From Kiritimatiellia bacterium (lineage in GTDB: Bacteria > Verrucomicrobiota > Kiritimatiellia > RFP12 > UBA1067): a DNA stretch of 50,027 nt. A program made the position numbers and the translations under genes. Positions 47,105 through 50,027 of this stretch are shown one piece after another; position 1 is the first letter of the stretch; each line of letters starts with the position of its first letter. Below the pieces are notes generated by a model that saw only the letters and a program-made list of their open reading frames with translations, was not told where the DNA came from and did no database searches. The DNA lies in assembly GCA_017450695.1 (NCBI GenBank), contig JAFSTA010000239.1:1-50027 (forward strand), given 5' to 3'.

Positions 47105-47270
47105 GATGTGCGGAAAGAGAAAGTGTTTCTCCCTTTCGTGAGAAGGGTAAGGACATATTGAATCGTACCTTGTACCCTTCTTGTGCTGCCTTTTATGCCG
47201 TTCCCGCGTACGCAGGGGTGTTTTGCACTTTTTCTAACTTGTGTCACAAAAGTGGAGGAGTAGCGACGGA

Positions 47271-47606
47271 ATGCGGTTGACGGGGTTTGATGATTCTGAG
47301 CCATTGTTCTACATGCGTACCTTGAAGTGCCTGCCCGGAAAGCAAGCGCTCCCGGTTATCGTGTCTCCGGGCAAATGCGCGATGCCCCTAGCCACACGGG
47401 CGATGAGGAACTGTATCCGCACCTTCCACCTCGGTTGCTCCGCCAGTGAGCCGATCAAGCGTTTCACCATCATGCCCGGCCATGTGTACCTGCTGATCAA
47501 GATACGCGACCGGCTAGGGTCGCAACTTGCAGGCCTCGACGCAGTGGGTGGCGGTTCTCCTGTGAATCTTGCCCCTGCAAACACTTTGAAAGGAACAACA
47601 CCATGA
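47271..47606 (+). pseudogene. Truncated REP-associated (Y1/IS200-like) transposase remnant
   Basis: A GGAGGAG ribosome site (47253-47260) precedes ATG 47271. About 110 residues remain. The recognisable part is IKRFTIMPGHVYLLIKIRDRL, which in two pieces fits the HUH strand and following segment of Y1 transposases (family pattern MPDHVHLLI). The second histidine of the HUH motif is replaced by tyrosine (HVY). The catalytic-tyrosine half is missing: the frame runs straight into the leader of the surface gene (ending LKGTTP). The product cannot be active. RAYT proteins of this kind normally mobilise REP palindromes, and several REP-like hairpins lie in this window. Confidence 0.6.
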
Positions 47607-47992
47607 AGAAGACACTCATCGCACTCCTCGCGCTCTGCGGCACCGCAACCTTCGCGGATACGCTCTACGTGACGCCCGCCGGCGCCGGCAGCCAGGACGG
47701 CTCGTCCTGGGCGAACGCCTTCGCCGGCATCCAGGCCGCCGTCGACGCCGCCGACGCCGCGTATGCCGCCGACGGCACGCTCCACGACATCCTCGTGACG
47801 AACGGCGTGTATTCGCGTGTCGCCCTCTCGCGCGACTTCGCGCTCCAGGTGCGCTCCGTGAACGGCGCGGCCTCGACGATCATCGACGGCGAGCGCCCCG
47901 TCACGCTCGTGGGCGTCAACTTCAACCCGAGGGAAAGGAACATCGACTTGCCGGTCATCGAGAATGCAGTTGGGGATCTGACAGATGATTAG
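47603..47992 (+). pseudogene. Chimeric ORF: surface-protein N-terminus joined to a PD-(D/E)XK protein tail
   Basis: The first 95 residues are the start of a beta-helix surface protein: signal peptide MKKTLIALLALCGTATFA, then YVTPAGAGSQDGSSWANAFAGIQAA, close to SDANDGSSWETAKASIQAA of the C10-protease fusion, and SVNGAASTIIDG. From about residue 96 (47888) the sequence changes to RPVTLVGVNFNPRERNIDLP, which matches the last beta strand of the AAA/PD-(D/E)XK family (PVFYVGVNYNPQQRGIDDP in the gene at 28385). The frame then stops. Neither half can function alone, so this is a recombination scar. GAAAGGA sets the start. The last 8 bases overlap the ATPase gene, which may now use its translation. 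Confidence 0.75.
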
Positions 47993-49355
47993 GGAAATAA
48001 GGATAAGGAACTTCAAGAGTTTCGAGGACGCCAGATTGCCGTTGTCCCGCGTGACCGTCTTGATTGGCGCGAATGCGTCGGGGAAAAGCAACGCCCTCGA
48101 AGTCCTGAGGTTTGCGGGATGGATGGGGCACGGAGACCGCTTGGATGACATCGAGCGGAAACTCGGCAGGCCCGATTCGATTCGAGGAGGGGTGAGGGAT
48201 TTGTTTCGGGCCGCACCGAAAACCGCCTTGGCGAAGGATGGGGACGGTGTTCTTGTCGAGGTTCCCCCGGCAAGGCAGGAATTCACGATCGACATCGATG
48301 TGGAGTACGGCGACAAGGTCTACAGGTTCCAGCAGACAATCAGGAATGTCGAGTTCAGGGATCATGTCAGGCGCCTTGTGGTTTCCGGGGAGCAGTTGGG
48401 GATTTCCGGACGGAAGCCGCCCCTTTTCCGTGTGAAGACCGCGGAAGTCCCCTTGGACTCTGATGGCATTTCCGTCGCATGGGACAATTACAGGCAAGGC
48501 AAAAGGCCAATCGTGACCTGTTCCAACCGTCGGGCGATTTTCCAGCAGATGAAGGATGACGACAGGTTTGGGATGAAGCAGGGGACGTCCCCGGTCGCAA
48601 GCGCGGCGCGCGCCATATCGGAAATCCTCGACAACATCTTCTTTGTCGCCCCCGAGACTGCGAAAATGCGCGGCTATGTCCAGATTCGGGAAGGAGGCCG
48701 CCTTGATGAAGACGGCGGGAATCTCTCCTCCGTGGTATTCAATGTCTGCAAGGACGAGACATCCCGAAGGTGTCTTTTGAAATTCATCAAATCCTTGCCG
48801 GAGCAGAACATACAGGGCATACATTTTGTCAAGACATCGGCCAATGACGTCATGGTTGCGCTCAAGGAAGGGTTCGGGGCCGCCCGTCCGACCCCGGCGT
48901 CGCTTCTGTCGGATGGCACGCTTCGGGTCTTGTCGATCGGGGCCGTTCTGTTCAGCTCGCCTCCCGGATCGACGGTCGTCATCGAAGAGGTTGACAACGG
49001 CGTCCATCCAAGCCGTGCGGAAAACCTTGTCAGGCAAATTTACGACATCGCCGCATCGCGGGACATCCAGGTTGTCATGACAACCCATAATCCAGCGCTC
49101 ATGGATGCCGTCCCGATGGAAGAGCTTCCGAATGTCCTGTGTTCGTATCGCGACTTGGAATCGAATGTCAGCGGCATCCGCCGCCTGGGCGACCTACCTC
49201 AGTATCTGGATCTCGCGATGGGGTCACTGGGCGATGCCGCCACCGACAGGGAGCTTGAGCGCCTTGTGACGGACAGCCGCACGGAGAGGGACTTGCAAAG
49301 GCAACGGGCCGCCTGGCTTGAGGATTTCATGGCCGGAAAAGGAGGCGAGCCGTGA
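47985..49355 (+). CDS. ABC-type (AAA_21/OLD-like) ATPase of a putative two-gene defence module
   Basis: The 456-residue protein has the RecF/SMC-like start IREIRIRNFKSFEDARLPL, Walker A GANASGKS (28-35), a signature-like LLSDGTLRVLS near 306-316, Walker B TVVIEEVDNG near 330-339 with two glutamates, and the switch histidine in MTTHNPALMD (about 365-373). The inserted middle region is helical with no known nuclease motif; no TOPRIM is present, unlike true OLD proteins. Stand-alone ATPases of this type often work with a small effector nuclease in antiphage systems. The PIN gene overlaps its stop (GTGA at 49352-49355). It sits inside a disrupted surface locus, which suggests recent acquisition. 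Confidence 0.82.
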   Translation: MIREIRIRNFKSFEDARLPLSRVTVLIGANASGKSNALEVLRFAGWMGHGDRLDDIERKLGRPDSIRGGVRDLFRAAPKTALAKDGDGVLVEVPPARQEFTIDIDVEYGDKVYRFQQTIRNVEFRDHVRRLVVSGEQLGISGRKPPLFRVKTAEVPLDSDGISVAWDNYRQGKRPIVTCSNRRAIFQQMKDDDRFGMKQGTSPVASAARAISEILDNIFFVAPETAKMRGYVQIREGGRLDEDGGNLSSVVFNVCKDETSRRCLLKFIKSLPEQNIQGIHFVKTSANDVMVALKEGFGAARPTPASLLSDGTLRVLSIGAVLFSSPPGSTVVIEEVDNGVHPSRAENLVRQIYDIAASRDIQVVMTTHNPALMDAVPMEELPNVLCSYRDLESNVSGIRRLGDLPQYLDLAMGSLGDAATDRELERLVTDSRTERDLQRQRAAWLEDFMAGKGGEP

Positions 49356-49828
49356 AATCGGTCAAGTTGATGGACACCTCGATTCTGTGCGAACTTCTTG
49401 AGGTCCCTGCGAAATCCTCTCCCGACGATGCCAGGAAAATCCGTGCGGAGTTTGCGCGATTGGCGAAGAGCGGTGTGCGTTTCATCCTGCCCATTGCCGC
49501 CGTGATTGAAACGGGAAACCATATCGCGCAAAACGGAGACGGCAACATCCGCAGGGAAAAAGGGAACGCCCTTGCCAGATTTGTCCGCCAATCCCTGAAG
49601 GATGAGTCCCCTTTTCTGAAGCCGCCGTTTTGGAACAAAGACGATCTGGAAGCATGGACGAGCCGCTTCCCCGAAGCGGCAATGCGCAAAATGGGACTTG
49701 GAGACGTGTCGATTTTGCGCGATCTTGAAATCGCAAAGACCAGGCTTTCACTGCCAAGTGCGGTTTCCGTTGACATCTGGAGCAAGGATGGGCATTTCAC
49801 AGCAGCCCTCCCACCTGAAACCCTTTGA
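49352..49828 (+). CDS. PIN-domain nuclease partner of the ATPase
   Basis: The 158-residue protein opens VKLMDTSILCELL with D8, followed by E53 (AAVIETGNH), D118 (GLGDVSILRDL) and D141/D146 (VSVDIWSKDGHF). This is the spacing of the acidic metal site in PIN nucleases, which cut RNA as toxins or effectors. It uses a GTG start with GGAGGC upstream and overlaps the ATPase gene by 4 bases, so the two are made together. No antitoxin-like gene is adjacent, and control by the ATPase is the likely arrangement. Its stop lies within the leader of the next surface gene. Confidence 0.75.
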   Translation: MKSVKLMDTSILCELLEVPAKSSPDDARKIRAEFARLAKSGVRFILPIAAVIETGNHIAQNGDGNIRREKGNALARFVRQSLKDESPFLKPPFWNKDDLEAWTSRFPEAAMRKMGLGDVSILRDLEIAKTRLSLPSAVSVDIWSKDGHFTAALPPETL

Positions 49829-49841
49829 AAGGACCAACACT

Positions 49842-50027
49842 ATGAAAAAGATGCTGTCCCAAATCGCCGCAATGCTCGCGGCCACGACCACCGCCCTCGC
49901 GGCGGACTACACGATCTCCACGCTCGCCGAGCTGCGCGAGTTCATCGCGTCCACGCAAGACAACGACTACGCGGGCGACACGATCCGCCTCGCGGCCGAC
50001 ATCGACTGCCAGGGCGGCCGGTTCAAC
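49842..50027 (+). CDS. Surface protein, N-terminal part (runs off the right edge)
   Basis: The first 62 residues are visible: a signal peptide (MKKMLSQIAAMLAATTTALA) then DYTISTLAELREFIAST, AGDTIRLAADIDCQGGRF. This pattern (an ELxxF helix, then T-I-x-L-A-A-D-I-D) is typical of the start of large GLUG- or beta-helix-containing surface proteins. The leader CCTTTGAAAGGACCAACAC closely matches that of the chimeric ORF at 47603, so the two are related in their 5' regions. Codons are C-ending like the other surface genes. Confidence 0.7.
   Translation, partial: MKKMLSQIAAMLAATTTALAADYTISTLAELREFIASTQDNDYAGDTIRLAADIDCQGGRFN

Noticed and set aside
47603-47992. A complete small exported protein
   Set aside because: The two halves belong to different known families, and the beta-helix is cut off after its first strands.

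Overview
The window looks like a piece of the genome of an anaerobic, carbohydrate-degrading bacterium of the PVC superphylum, most likely Kiritimatiellota/Verrucomicrobiota. This is an inference. It rests on the large beta-helix and LamG surface proteins, the many exported glycan enzymes, the DUF1080 and DUF5107 proteins, the XylR-like AraC regulator, an AAA/PD-(D/E)XK gene, and REP-like intergenic palindromes with a relic of their transposase family. No rRNA or tRNA is visible to confirm it. Coding density is high, most genes are on the + strand, and operons are often joined by ATGA or TAATG overlaps.

1-3.2 kb: the first 81 codons of a Cas5-like gene run off the left edge on the - strand. 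An AT-rich gap separates it from a divergent HTH regulator whose ImmA/IrrE-like domain has lost its HExxH motif. A two-gene operon (membrane protein, DUF1080 protein) follows. 3.2-11.2 kb: housekeeping block with secA, an HTH-EIIA-like regulator, a coiled-coil membrane protein and a LolA-like carrier. It converges on valS at a perfect 16-bp bidirectional terminator. 11.5-22.8 kb: Tat-exported phosphoesterase and GH36 alpha-galactosidase, then trpB-trpA, a YbaK-type deacylase, a DUF2238/acyltransferase/flavin-reductase run, and an MBL-fold/SDR/thioesterase run.

22.9-34 kb: surface and accessory genes. These are a C10 cysteine protease fused to a beta-helix, an exported beta-propeller-like protein, an AAA/PD-(D/E)XK protein, and a 1257-residue LamG/beta-helix protein. 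The last has a G9 homopolymer at its 5' end that takes the well-placed upstream ATG out of frame, so it is a probable phase-variation switch. 33.9-41.8 kb: a polysaccharide-related cluster with a XylR-like regulator, DUF5107-TPR protein, Tat-exported TIM-barrel protein, and a glycosidase-esterase fusion. 41.8-42.3 kb is full of repeats and hairpins.

42.3-47.0 kb: a tightly overlapped four-gene signalling operon: a MATE transporter with a degenerate HATPase-like tail, a solute-binding lipoprotein, a membrane SpoIIE/RsbU-type phosphatase with its own HATPase domain, and a STAS antagonist. This is a partner-switching system physically tied to a transporter. 47.2-50.0 kb: a mosaic zone. A REP-associated transposase remnant leads into a surface-protein 5' end fused to the tail of a PD-(D/E)XK gene. 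Next comes an ABC-type ATPase plus PIN nuclease pair (a candidate defence module), then the 5' end of another surface protein at the right edge.

Five genes have a -10 box ending 6-9 nt before the ATG and no Shine-Dalgarno sequence. Leaderless transcription therefore seems common here.
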